Of a stretch of 64,000 nucleotides of DNA, positions 12,071-24,283 are shown one piece after another. Position 1 is the first letter of the stretch. Each line of letters begins with the position of its first letter. The position numbers were made by a program, and so were the translations under genes. Source of the DNA: Bryum argenteum (Eukaryota; Streptophyta; Bryopsida; Bryales; Bryaceae); the NCBI GenBank assembly GCA_037043015.1, contig CM073321.1, forward strand, positions 687,001 to 751,000, written 5' to 3'. Below the pieces are notes generated by a model, which did not search any database, was not told the DNA's origin, and saw only the letters and a list, made by a program, of their open reading frames with translations.

Positions 12071-13354
12071 CTAACTTACCTTCTCGAATTTTTTGGCTGC
12101 ACTAGCAGCCTCTCCAGAATCACAAAGCCTACAAGCATCGACTGTCCATTTGAGTGGTTCATCCATATCTGTCAGTTCCTGCTTTTGCTTCTGTACTCGC
12201 CGTTTTCTCGACTTGTTCAACTCAATATCGTTATCATTTTTCTCCGGAGTTGGATTTAAGGGCCGAATCAAATCTGCATGGGCGTTAGTAAGTATTCTTT
12301 CATGAAGATTGTTATTTTGATAATTTTGTTTCAAATCAATGTACTCACCTTGACTGCTGTGATTTTTAAATTGCTATGAATTCGTTGATGCCAGTACAAA
12401 GTGGCATCACATCGCAGCAAAAACAAACCCAATCGTCGTCCTCCACAATGGGAATCCAACCTTTTTTGTGGCCAAAATTACACACAATGCAACCCTGGCA
12501 AAAGAATCTTTTGCATTCTCCACACAAAGCTACTAAAGGTATAATTTCACTGGCTACGTCCAAAGTGTAACAACACCAAAAATTGTTTTAATAACCCTCA
12601 CTATCCCACAGGATAGCACGGTCCCAACCACTTCCATCATTCAATCATTGAAGCATTAGTCTTTTTGCTTCCCAGGAAAATATAATTCTTACAATTGAGA
12701 AACAAGAGCATTGTTGTAGGACATGCCACATACAAGCAATGAATGTTCAATTTGGTGATTGCATAACATTAGGAAGCAGAGGAAATGGATACTTTGGTGA
12801 ATGTCGCTTTGACAACATAATTGTAGCACTCGGTACACACACCAATGCCTGGTACAAATGGGTGACCGTGAACTTCTGAGAGGCAATACATCTCATTCAT
12901 GCAGATAGTACAATCCAAACTGGGGCTATCGAAGAGGAGAATTGCAATTGTGATACTCCTTATTAGACCGTCCAACACTCAAAAAACAAAGTATTTCAAC
13001 CTCCTTGTCGGGTTTCCCATTTTTTAAAGATGAAATGGGTTTGACAACTTGAAGACACAATAACACACATGATTGATGAGAGCATCACCATTGCAAAAGA
13101 ACATGATTTGTCATAAATTTTTAGCATCATTTCTATCAACTAACCATTGATTTTCATCCTTTTTTTTTGCAACGTGGAGATGCACCGTTGTTGCTTTTGA
13201 TGTTTACTTCATTGGGCGCACTCTTGTTCTCACATTCACTGCTTTTGTCACTTTCTACAATGAAGGGCTCATTGTTAGCTTCTAAAGGTATTTGTTTTAT
13301 AAGAACTTTTCGTCTGGCTGATACGATTTTGGGCTTGTATTCAATTATGCACAA
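12071..13354 (-). pseudogene. ADD (ATRX/DNMT3-like) zinc-finger gene fragment
   Basis: Minus-strand exon-like pieces spell an ADD domain, a GATA-like finger joined to a PHD finger that reads histone H3 tails in ATRX and DNMT3 proteins. The piece at about 12945-12795 has DCTIC..., EVHGHPFVP and VCTECYNYV, the GATA-like half. The piece at 12550-12375 has LCGECKRFFCQGCIVCNFG and DDDWVCFCCD..PL, the PHD half, matching the W.C..C.P.PL ending of ATRX ADD domains. The middle CRWC-GG segment is only recognisable as a degenerate CMWH at about 12720 before a GTAAG donor. A preceding piece (13354-13154) and a following piece (about 12275-12083, acceptor CATGCAG, donor GAAG/GTAAGT) are Lys/Glu-rich linkers. 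No SNF2 helicase was found downstream. It is either a captured fragment, a broken gene or an unusual short gene. Confidence 0.6.
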
Positions 13355-13952
13355 TACTTACAAAATCTTATCATATTTAGAGTACAACAACAATAGCAAG
13401 AATAAACTCACTAATGTAATATTAGATGCAACGGCGAGCTTTAAATGAAACATTAAACAACAAAATAAATGAGTTTGTTGGATTTACTCACAGCCATGTC
13501 TGGTGAGTGAGGACGAAATTCGAACTTTGATGGAGCTGCGCACAAAGTTATCTGCTATTGCAACTCTAATTCAGCCATGACCTCAAGTAAACAGAGAAAT
13601 ATCTTAGGACACTCCCCTGTAAACAATGTGAGCTCTTTACGGATTATATATCTCTGTGGTGCAGAGGTTTGCCAATCAGAAAATCTTGATAATCTTCGCA
13701 CATACAAAGTTTGCAAAGTTCTGCAAGAAGGCTTCGACGTTTCACTGCTATAGAGAGGCGAGAATCAACCTGAAACAAGATGAATTTAGATTTGGGTGGG
13801 AATCAAGGAAAACAGAAATGTTCGGGAATCTGAGGCATGGCCGACTTGAAGCATATCATCATCTCAGAAAATTGTTGGCATCAACAAGGACTTCATGAAG
13901 CTGAGAATGGACCTCTAACTGACATGTAACATAGAAAAGAAAACAGAGCATC

Positions 13953-14045
13953 AAAAGAGAGCCTCAACGACTGAACAATCGTGAAAAGAGAGCCTCACTG
14001 ACTGAACAATCGTGAAAAGAGAGCCTCAACGACATATCAAAAAGA
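13953..14045. repeat. 31-bp tandem repeat, three copies
   Basis: The unit begins AAAAGAGAGCCTCAACGAC and recurs every 31 bp at about 13953, 13984 and 14015. No gene is associated. Confidence 0.75.
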
Positions 14046-14229
14046 ACCACTAAAAATGATTTCAGAGCATGTAGAGATGAGTGTGTAGATGTTACATCTT
14101 CCAAAATTGTTACTTCAGAAGCTTCCAAAAGTCGACACCATAGTATTGGATTAATGTAAGAGAACTCTTCATGTAAAAAATAATTAACAAACCTCAATCG
14201 ACACGATGGAATGTAGGTTGTGCTTCAGC

Positions 14230-15340
14230 TTCAGACCCGATCTCCATTACTAGTAAACCTATGCAAGTTCTGCGAATGGAATTGGTGCCGTCAACAGATT
14301 GGTGTTTCGGCCCTAAACAAATGTTAAGGCTCCGGACAGGATAGATGGCAAGTGTGCAGGATCGGCCCCATTCCAGTCAGTCGAGACGTGTTGCTTCAAT
14401 TTGTTCAATGATTCGCGTTGTTCAGTTTTCGATTGGCCGGCTGTCAAGATGATTCGGAGCCCACTGCTAATTTTCAACTCGAGCGGTTTAGGGTTTAAAA
14501 AACATAATCAGTTTTCTGGTTTGCAGTTTCGGTCCCAAACACATTGCCTGCAGTATCGGCACGGACATCCATGTCTTAGTATATTGGCCCCGATCAGTGT
14601 TTGATTTTGCACTGTCAGTGTTCAATTTCCCGGCTGCCTTGAAGATCCGCAGCCCGATCAGTGTTTGATTTTGCACTGTCAGTGTTCAGTTGCCCGGCTG
14701 CTTTGAAGATCCGCAGCCCGATCAGTGTTTGATTTTGCACTGTCAGTGTTCAGTTGCCCGGCTGCCTTGAAGATCCGCAGCCCGATCAGTGTTGATTTTG
14801 CACTGTCAGTGTTCAGTTGCCCGGCTGCCTCGATGGTCCGGAGCCCACTGCAGATTTCCAAATTGAGCGTCAGAGTAGGGACCGTAATCAGTTGGCAGAA
14901 TTGCTGTTTTGGCCCCGAAAAATGTTAGGGCTCCGGATAGGATCAAAGGTTAGTCTGCAGTATCAAGGTCGAGACCTCTCTGTGAATTACTTGTTCTTGC
15001 TTCAACGTTATTCAATGATTCGTGTTGTTCACTTTTCAATAGCCCGGCTGAAAGGTAAGATACGAGCCCACATCTGATTTACAACTTGACGACTAGAAGT
15101 AGGATCACTGCCGCTGACTGGTTTGCAGTTTTGGGCCCAAATACATTTTCTATTGGATCGGCGCCAACTTCCATGACTTGGTGTTTCGGCCCCGATCAGT
15201 TTATGATTTTGCCTCATAGAGTGTTCAATTGTCCGGCTGCCTCAATGATCCAGAGCCCACTTCTCATAGTCTATTGTCGCGGCAGAGTAGGATCGGTCCA
15301 GAGACATGGGGTCTCGTTACTCCGGAGAAGTTGAGTCATT
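14230..15340. repeat. Decayed tandem array with a 4 x 64-bp core
   Basis: A core of four nearly identical 64-bp units starts at 14589, 14653, 14717 and 14781 with CCCGATCAGTGTTTGATTTT; the last unit lacks one T. On both sides, more diverged pieces with the same words (TTCAGTTGCCCGGCTGCC, GATCCGGAGCCCACT, GCAGTTTTGGCCC) recur up to 15300, suggesting an older, larger repeat of about 300 bp that was locally re-amplified. Frames across it (14679-14861 minus, 14725-14928 plus) simply translate the repeat. Confidence 0.8.
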
Positions 15341-15502
15341 TCAGGAACTTGAGTTCACAATCCTTAGTTGCATTGCGCGTACGAAGCACTACTATTCCGA
15401 TAAGAAGAGACTGTTAGATTTCACATCCTTCTTGTGCATTATCACCATTTTTTGGAAGAGTCTTGAAGCATAATGATTGTCATTGGGTCAAAAAAAAATT
15501 AT

Positions 15503-15524
15503 GAGTTTCTGATATCAGAAACTC
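15503..15524. repeat. Perfect 22-bp palindrome
   Basis: The half-site GAGTTTCTGAT is followed at once by its exact reverse complement, centred on GATATC. It lies directly upstream of the decayed ParB-methyltransferase copy. Whether it is a protein-binding site or chance is unknown. Confidence 0.7.
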
Positions 15525-15528
15525 GATT

Positions 15529-18500
15529 GTGGAAGGCGCCGTAGCTGCTAATGATGTGGACCAAGTGGATCGTGAAGGCTTCATATATGCTCACGAGGAC
15601 AGTGTTGATGATGACGATACTGATGAGGAAGATGAGGAAGGAGTTGATGTAGCTGACAAGGTGAATAATCATTTCAATGGAGGAGAAGCTTTGTTCTATG
15701 TAACTACAATGCATGAGGATGAAAAGACTATAGATATTAGAGAGGCTATAAGAGCATCAAGAGGGCAATTTAGAATACAAAAAATGATGAGTATAATATG
15801 TACCTCTTGTCCATTCCAGAGCTTGCCAATCTTACCAATGTCATGTTCCTTGTTTGCGACGTAACCATCGCACAGAAGCATGGTTGAACCACATTGAGCG
15901 CCTTCACAATTCTGATCCGTCATAGCATTTTATAGTGGATACTATTCTTCTAAAACCAAAGGTAGAATCAGAAATGTCATGTAGGTTATGCACGACATTA
16001 AAAAGTGATATTCTTTTTAACTCCAAGTAATTTTTATGATACTGGTTATACATTGATTATATTCTTTTTCTTAAAACAATTAATGAATAATACTTCTTGT
16101 AAATCAAGAGGCATACCGAAGACTCTTATGTAAAGACCAATATTGTCAACAATTTGTTCACAATGGGGAAGTATGGATTAATGTCCCTTCACGCGCTTAA
16201 AGAAGTTCTTTCACCATTTGACTTAAGGAAGTGGCTAAAGTCCTCGAAGAAACTTAGTATTTTATGCCATTAAATGTCTTCATAAACTTTATATTTTAGA
16301 TAACTATCTAACAGCTCTTGACCTTAGGCATGCAATGTATAACACTTAAGCAAATAGTGGGTCTCAATGCAATTTACGTCTAATTCTTGTCTCAAAATGT
16401 ATATATGGGTATCAAATTTGACTATTTTAGCTAGCCACATTGGCTTGCATTGAGACTCTAGCATTACACGACAGGTTATTTTGTTATAATGAAATTCATA
16501 ACCTTAGAAAACGATATAACAAACTAGTGATAATATATCATTAATGCGCTTTCTGTGATTTGATATTAGGCTTAACAGGAGCTTGGGTTGGCGGCAGATG
16601 AAGGAGTCTGTCAGCTCAACGAAAACTCCGACGCGGATGTCGTCGAATCAAAGAAAGATGCATCAATAAAGTCTACTGTCCAGAAAAGGATTTTGGCGCT
16701 CCGGATGAAAATGCTAAAATTGGTTGTTGTAGCAAATTGTAAATTGACTGGCGGCTAGTTCCAAGAGGTGCTAAGTATACGATGTCAATGTCATTGTTCA
16801 TAGTTATATTTCTCATTAATAAATGTTTTATATATCGAATACAGATAGAACAACATTACTCCCAATATTTGATGTCCACCGAGCTCAATATAGAGAAGCT
16901 GCAAATGGTTGCAACTTCAAAAGCATTCACAACATTTAAAATAAAATGGCTGCAATATTTCAACTCGTCAACAGGCACAAGAGAAGCTCACAAGTTACCA
17001 CCAAAGGCAATCAACAAAGAGTGGTTATGAGGCTTTCTAGCTAGTGGTTGCTAGAGGGCACGGGTATAGTTCTTAGTCGAAAAATCATCTATGGATTTGA
17101 AATGATTGAGCATATTAAGGTTGGGTTTATTGTTTTCATTTGGGTAATATAATTCCAACCACCTTTAGTATTCTACTAACTTGTAAGGATTTTTAATTTT
17201 TTTTTTTCCATTTGTCCACATTCTTTTCAAGTTGTTTAATTTAAATGCATTTGTTTTCGTGCCACTCTTCTAAAACCTTCAGAAAATAGTATTCATGATC
17301 ACTTGCCACCAAAACAACTTACTTCTAGTTGAGCTTCGGGACAGACCCTTCTGTGACGTACATAGCCTTATACCGCCATGACAAAATATTAACATGAACT
17401 TATCCTTGTTAACCGTTACAATTGTATTTATTGTTTCAATTCCATGATTTATAAATCTCAAGTAAGAAATTATGAAATGACATGGATAATCACTAGTACT
17501 TCCGATCTAGGTAACATGACTTCATTTTCCAGCTTTTCCTTTCTCATTCAACTTTGTTTATCTAATTTTGTAGAAATTTCTCAATATCGAAAGTAATTGG
17601 ATTAAAAATTAAATTATGAATTACCAATCATGTGAATTGTGAAATTTAATTTTTTGCTTCCCTTGTTGTGGAGCACTCTCAAGAGAAGCCGCGACATATA
17701 AAAGGTTCACAAGATGATTGTTCTTTACTATACTTTATAATTGTGGAAATTCTAGTAGGCCTTCTATTACCTTGAATATTAATTCTAAATATATCAATTT
17801 CCAGTTGGAATCAAAAGCTAGCGGATTCCCTTCAACTGATAGTTGACTATGCAGATTAGCATTTCCAGCATAATGGAACAATTCTCCCTTTTCATTTAAG
17901 TATGAAATCAAGAATCTTAAGATATTGTGAGACATACCGTTATAAAGTTCGCAAGGAGTGGTGGAGCATGAATTGCTTCCACCTGACGTCTCTCCTTAAT
18001 CCATCTGTTAGTGCAAGTGTGCACTAAGCCTCTGATTTGATTTTCTTATGTTTTGTTTCATCCGCTTCCTGATGTACGAAAATAAAATTTAAAAAAGTAA
18101 AAAAAATTAAAAAATATATATACTTAAAGTGTTACTTTGAAATTTGCTTGTTATGTCATTATTAACCAATGTGCTCTCCAATATTGTACTCTCTAATATT
18201 TTTTTCTAGAGCATGCCATTCGGAATCTGTTTGGTTGTACGGAAATTTCCAAGACTCTGTTAATCAAGATTTGCATCCTGCCCTCGGTCCTCGCAGGGTT
18301 GACGACGCCCGTGACAATATCTTGCGGAAATATGTTTCCCGTGAGAACCAAAAGATAAATTGCGCTGTGCAATGTCATGCTCCTCGCGAGAAGTCAAAAC
18401 TTCTCATGCTATTGCTTATTGAGGCATAAACATCACGTGGAGACATTGTCCTTGATTGCACTACTCCAACTGGTTAGTCTTCTTAGCCTAAACGCCTAAA

Positions 18501-19713
18501 AATCCAGGCGTTTCCTCGACCTCCAGAACCAAAACTGCCATTTTTCACCTTCGTTGGGAAATGGGGAAATGGAGAAACTTTTTTTCTGTTTTTAGAGTTT
18601 GAACCATAAGATCTTGTATCTAACTTGTACACAAGGGACTGGTCAAAATTTCAACCGTTGGATGTTTGTCATTTGTGAGATCATAACAATCAAAGTTTGA
18701 CCAACACTTTTATTTGCCGCTGCGTGAGAGGCATTGTCTAAATGGTGGCAAGGGCAACTTGATGATTGTTACTCCAAACATTTTTCCCTCTTTTTTTTTC
18801 CATGTAGGTAATCAAGTTGGATATGCTCATGCAAAATTCTAGAGACCAATTTCACTTTTTGACCTTAATGTAAAATATTTTATGAAAGAAGGTCTAAAAA
18901 CAATCATATAGTAAAGCAAGCACCACATATGATATATTTAGTTTGAGAAAAATCTTGAAGGTGAGTAGGTGCATTTATGACAATGGGAATTTCGAAAAAA
19001 AAATCTTGGAAAAAATCCAAAATCTCGAATTTTGGCAATTTTTGAAAGAAAAATTTGTAAAGTTACTAGAAATTGTCAAGATTGTTTTTGAAAGTTTTGG
19101 AGGCTGCCCTTGTAAAATTGGTAAATTTTTTGACTTCAGATACTTTGGAATTTGAATAGTAATTTGGTAATGAAAATATTTCCAAAAAAAACAAAAAAAA
19201 TTAATATTATTTTAAACTACCCGTTTTGGACTTGAAACCTAAAATTTCTAGATGAAGGTTATTAAATTAAAATTTGATTTTACAAATTTTACCACATATA
19301 CATTACAGTATGGGGAGCATCCAGTAAATATCTTAGGCAATATTATCAATTTAATTCCTTAAAATGAGCTGCCCAAAATCTCAGAAAATCAAATCGGTTT
19401 TTTTGGATTTTTAGGGGTTGATATAAGTAGTCTTCCAGGTGTTTTTTAAATTGATATATTTTATCTCTATTATGCCCTTAACTTCTTTTGAATACCTTAT
19501 TCTCCTGGAAGATCATTCATCTTAGCTTGTTGCAAAGCACATCGCCATATTGCAGCTTTAGAGGGTGACAAGGACATATTTCAAGCTCTACTTTCTCCTT
19601 TTATTCGCAATGCTCGAGCGAGAGAGGTTACGAAAGAGAGAAGTCCCATCGCATTAGATGCCATAGAGGATGTAAATGTGATTATTGAGAAAATTGTGAA
19701 GAAATCAGGTTTT
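15529..19713 (+). pseudogene. Decayed copy of the ParB-DNA methyltransferase gene
   Basis: Pieces in the right order match exons of the gene at 42971-47317. A ParB block at about 15815-15935 reads LANLTNVMFLVCD then GNHRTEAWLNHIERLHNSDP after a one-base frame slip near 15861. Exon 2-like sequence is at 16115-16273 (TEDSYVKT...FTMGKYG), exon 3-like at 16576-16758, exon 4-like from 16845 (HYSQY..., MVATSKA, FKIKWLQYFNSS) after the same phase-0 acceptor. A fragment at 17941-18006 (VRKEWWS) matches exon 8. At 18210-18472 PREKSKLL...RGDIVLDCTTPTG gives methyltransferase motifs X and I with the donor at the same place as in the intact gene, and exon 10-like HRHIAALEGDKDIFQALL follows at 19526-19713. 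Several in-frame stops show it is dead. An acidic frame at 15529-15790 may be its N-terminal linker, which is less certain. Confidence 0.8.
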
Positions 19714-20546
19714 AGTGAGTTAGTTTGTTTCTCCTTTATTACTATAATTTAGTTTAAAATTATTTCATCATATAAAGTAGTGTCATGAACATGGTACAAT
19801 TTGTATTTGCAGGTGTGATGAGTTAATCCTTAAGCGGGCCAAATGTTGATTTTCGACATTCTGGATGACACCACGGATATTTGAACGTTCCCCGCCTTCT
19901 CGTCGTTGCAATTTTTCATCCGTCGATTTTTGCCCTTCATGGGTAAGTGGGGAAAGTTTATTGTGGGCTTTACTGCCTTTCCGAATTTGATTTTCACAAT
20001 TTACAATGGCGATTTTAGTGGCTGAATTCTTGGTTTTTTTAGGAGTTTGCTTCGTTCCGGTGTGAAGTTCTGCGATTTGGGCATTGAAATGGTGCAGTTG
20101 GGCATGGGGGCTAATTTTTAAACGAAATATTAGTGGAAAGAGGGATTTGGGAAGATAAGTCATAATTTGGAAAGAAGTGGGAGGATTAGTGCATAAATGC
20201 AACTGTCATAGCGGTTGAGCCACCAATTTCAGCCCCCACCACCAATTTGAAGGGTCTAGCTCTAGAGTATTGAACACCATGAACTTATTCAAATTCAAAC
20301 TTCTTGCCAACATAATTCCACCATGCAAATCCTATCCACCATCAATACTCTAATGGAAATTTGCATCATATGGTAGCATCCATCAATTCACATTCAAAAT
20401 TCTAACCACCACAATCACACCTAAGATATCACAACAATCAAAGCCATAATTTTTTAGTTTCAATTTGAATGTACATGAGTTTTCAAACAAACTCCTCCTC
20501 AATTGGGTCCAACACACCTACCTTCTATTTCTATTTAACACATATA
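19714..20546. other. No supported gene
   Basis: Holds a Lys/His-rich minus-strand frame (20202-19783) without recognisable motifs. No matches to exon 11 of the methyltransferase gene were seen downstream of 19713. Confidence 0.35.
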
Positions 20547-20765
20547 ATGGAGAGTTCAAAGGAGAGGTTGCTTCTTGATGCAAGGGAAGAGTTAGTAAGA
20601 TGGGCTACAATTGACAAGGGTTTGGGGGAGCAACAAGTGGGTTTTTTGTTAGAGCTTTTGGATAGAGATGTGTTACTCAATTTGCCATGTTCAAACAAGG
20701 TTGAGAAACGTGATACCTCTGAGGGAATTCGTCACCTGTTCTATCACCATGTTAGCAATGTTTAA
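20547..20765 (+). CDS. Small unrecognised ORF upstream of the piggyBac remnant
   Basis: A 72-codon frame from an ATG at 20547, preceded by a TTTAACACATATAA stretch, to a TAA. It is charged and Leu-rich (ELVRWATIDKGLGEQQVGFL, LELLDRDVLLNLP) and could form helices. I recognise no family. It may be the first exon of something larger or an N-terminal part associated with the piggyBac element; 530 bp separate it from the next frame. Confidence 0.3.
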   Translation: MESSKERLLLDAREELVRWATIDKGLGEQQVGFLLELLDRDVLLNLPCSNKVEKRDTSEGIRHLFYHHVSNV

Positions 20766-21299
20766 GGATGGAAGGAGAGAGTTTGTGAGGGAGATCCATT
20801 AGGAATGGGTTCTCTCTTATATTCTTTAGTTCGTCAAATCTGGCCTACTGAACACCATGCCAACAACGAGGAGCACAACACAGCAAGTATCAGGGGAGAT
20901 GTGGCAAGAGGAGACAATCAGCAACTTCCAGGTATGCTTACATGTCACCAAATCTTAGTGGCATAGAATATCCATGAAAATTGGGTTTCAACGAGCTGGG
21001 AGGATGGTATCTAGGGTAAACAGCGAAGAAGGGCAGGCATCTGCGAGCTGCTCCCATCGGACAACGGAAAAAGAGACCTCGCCCAGCGGCCGCAAAGTCC
21101 AGCGACAGCTGCTCCGAGCATCGTAGGAGCCACGTAGGAACGGCCCAAACGGTCAACAGCACCCTATTGGACCAGAGCATCAGCGGAGGGAATCTAGCGG
21201 AGACCAGCGGCGCCGGGACAACAACGAGCCAAGGGTGCTGGAAAAGGTGCCCAGCAGCGGTGCTTACGAGCAGCAGTCGAGGGTCCAGAGGCCTTGTCG

Positions 21300-24004
21300 A
21301 TGCCGACAACTTTGAGTCGCCAGCGACGGCCCCGTAACCCGCCTGCAGCAACAGGACGGGGAGGATCAGTTCGGGGGGGTCCTAGACGATGTGCAACGGT
21401 GTTCAAAGATCTAGCGCGCACTAATCTCATGGACCTGCAACAAAGCCGTGATGTCATGAATTTGCCACAAGAAATTATCGAGCCTCTAGAAGTTAGAGTA
21501 TTGCAAAGGCAACACATAGATCCCGAAAGTGAGATTGGAGACGAAGAAGAGGAAGGATTGATTCAATGGGTTAGGGGAACAGCTACTAGCAGTTTTGTGT
21601 GTCCAATGTCAGCCATGTTGATATATGTGGTGCAAATGAACAATGAAACTAAGCAAGTGCCATTTGGTGAGATTGCTCCTATCTTTGCCCACACCAAACT
21701 GCAGGAAACACAGGAAGAAGAAGGCTTGGGAGAACCTGAAGAGCCGGGGCTTGGTTCTGAAAGCAATTTAGAAGATTCAGTCAGTGGAGAAGAACTCGAT
21801 TTCTTACTGCTAAATGATGACCTTGGGCAGCGCCTCCATCAACAAATCCACCAAAGCGAAGAGTTTGCGGAATACGAGAGTCCACGACAGAGCATGGTAT
21901 TGTTCAAGGGCAGAGAAGTGCCTGTGATCAGAAGCGGAAGAGGAGATAAGCGCATCGCCGAAGTTGGCGCCAACGGCTCTCGCCTAGCGGGAGAGGGGCC
22001 ACGTAAACGGCATCGCAGGCGGGGAGTCCAGCTCGTCGAGCGGCTAGGCGAGGAGTCTAACTCCAATACGTACGAGGCGGGGAGTCGAGCTCGTCGGGCG
22101 ACCTCGTGGACATCGCAGGCCAGCCCTCCAGCCAGCTCGACGGGGTTTGGGAGGGGGGGGTCAGCGGGGCGCTGTGCATGAAGACAGCTCTGTCAGCGGA
22201 GCCCGCCAGCCCGAGCCCCTGACAGAAGTGGAAGGTATGGGGAGAGGGACCCGCCAGCCCGAGCCCATTGTGGGCCACAATCAATTCTCCCATGCGACAG
22301 AGCCCATTGTCGGGCACAGCCCCTTATCACATTCGAGTTTTGATCATACAAGGGTAAGTGGGCCACATGGAAGGGGCAGAGGACGGGGTGTAGGAAGGGG
22401 ACTAACTAATTGGGATGTTGGTCTAAGTTCCAAGGAATGCTTTCAAGACAAATGTTGGGGGAAATTTCAATCGACTTACACTCATGATAATGTTGTTTTC
22501 ACCGGACCTAGTGAGGGTCCTCCACGTGTTTTGAGGAAAATCTCTCCCATGTTAGACTTGTTCCACAAATTCTTCACTAAGAAGACTTTGAGGAAAATAA
22601 TGAGAGAATCTAACCGGTATGCCGCTTCTATTGATCCAGCCACGGGACTGACTAGGGGGCCAAAAGATTGGTGGAGTTTGACTGTGCCGGAGTTGGAGGC
22701 ATGATTGGGCATTAGCATATTAATGGGGTTATAAATTTTATCTAACCGTAGATGCTATTGAAAAAGTAGCGAGAAATTTTTCTATTGTCATACTATTGCT
22801 AACACTATGAGCATGAAGAAGTATGAGGCTATAACGAAGTGTTTACATATTCATGATGATTCCATGGCCCCCATGGATAGAAATGACCCTAACTTTGAGA
22901 AATTAGTGAAGTTGAGGTGGCTAATTGAGGAGGTGAGGCACCAATGTGTGTCAAATTGGAATCTTGGTCAATACGTAATCGTTGATGAGCTAATGGTGAG
23001 ATACAAGGGAATCTACGGCTACGGCATGAAGCAATTATACATGCCTAACAAGCCGGTAAAATTTGGATTCAAGATTCGGGCAGCCGCAGATTCGAAATCC
23101 AAGTACATCTACAACTTCCAAGTCTACACAGGGGCGGATGTGAAGAAAAATCTTCGAACGGCGAAACTGGGGGAGGCGAAAACGGGTTACAAAGTGGTGA
23201 TGGGATTGATAGACGGATTGCATGGGCGGGGCGACGTTGTCGTCAGCGACAACTTCTTCACTTTACCGAAACTCTTCGTGGATTTGCACTCCTTGGACAC
23301 ATATGCCACGGGCACCGTGTGTTCCAATCAGATTGGTTTGCCGAGCAACTTGGTGGACAAGCGGAGATGGGTGAAGCAACCCCAAGGGAGCTCCGATTGG
23401 CACATGCATTGCACCGGTACGTTATGTTTTCTTGTTTGGGTAGATAAAAAACCGGTGCTTTTATTGTCAACCCATGCGGAGCCGTTGTCACCGGATCCGG
23501 AGGTGCCTCTCACGGTGCCCTATTATACTTGTGGAAGGACGGAGCACATACCCACCTCTCCTATCCACTTGGAGTACACCCGCATGATGTGAGGTATGGA
23601 TGTGAGTGACCAACTCCGGGGAGTCTACACGGCCTTATCCAAGACCCACAAATGATGGCATAGGATAGATGTTCTTGGTAGATTTATCAATTACGAATGC
23701 ATGGATCATTCACAAGCGGGAGAGTTTGGATTTGGAGCTTGGTGCTATGAACCATTTAGACTTTGTCACGGCATTGGCATTCTCTCTCATGGAGAATTGG
23801 AGGCGGGACCGGATGGGCGTGGTCTCTCTATGCACTTATATCCCGGGCACTCATGGGCTTGAGAAGGTTCCTCGAGCTAGACACCAATGTGCCACGTGCA
23901 AAGACAAAAAAAAACTTACAAATTATGTTTGCAAGGATTGTGGTAGTGCATGGTATCACATGGGGGATTGTTTCAAGAAGTCACACTTTGTACTCCGAAG
24001 GTAG
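21300..24004 (+). pseudogene. piggyBac transposase (DDE_Tnp_1_7), inactivated
   Basis: Successive plus-strand frames follow a piggyBac transposase. From 21300 there is an acidic/basic N-terminal region. Frame 22147-22704 gives VVFTGPSEGPPRVL, ESNRYAA and WWSLTVPELEA, the start of the conserved core. Frame 22807-23592 gives VIVDELMVRYKG...YMPNKPVKFGFK (first catalytic Asp) and VVVSDNFFTLPKL (second Asp). After a stop comes GMDVSDQLRGVY (third Asp). Frame 23669-24004 gives LSITNAWIIHKRES and the C-terminal Cys-rich finger CATCKDKKK...CKDCGSAWYHMGDC. Between 22702 and 22770 three stops sit where Trp/other codons belong (ELEA-stop-LGISILMGL-stop, CY-stop-KSSEKFF). A further stop precedes GMDVSDQ, another follows KTHK, and a frame shift lies near 23665. 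No TTAA-flanked ends were located. Confidence 0.85.
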
Positions 24005-24283
24005 TGGGTTATTCATCTACATGCAAGATCCCCTTTCTTCCATCTTCTTTTGTTTATAGTTTGCTTGTCTTATTTTTAATCTTTTTAACTATGCATTTTA
24101 GAATTTCATTGAACTATACCAATGTTTTTTTTTTTTTTCCGATGGAAATACTCCAGAGACTCCTGGTTTGCAAGTCCAGGGACTCCCATGCGAGAGAGCA
24201 CCTTGTTTCCTTCCACATGGTTCACAGGGGCTAGATAATTGAATCAGGGGCGGGGGGAATCAGCAGCAGGCTTCAGCAGGCTT

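Noticed and set aside
15696..15923. Minus-strand frame with C..C and MLLCDG that looks like a PHD finger
   Set aside because: The opposite strand of the same bases encodes the ParB block (GNHRTEAWLNHIERLHNSDP) that matches the intact gene, so the Cys pattern is an antisense coincidence.
20938..21517. Minus-strand frames antisense to the piggyBac N-terminal region
   Set aside because: They overlap the sense frame of a recognised transposase and have no domain.
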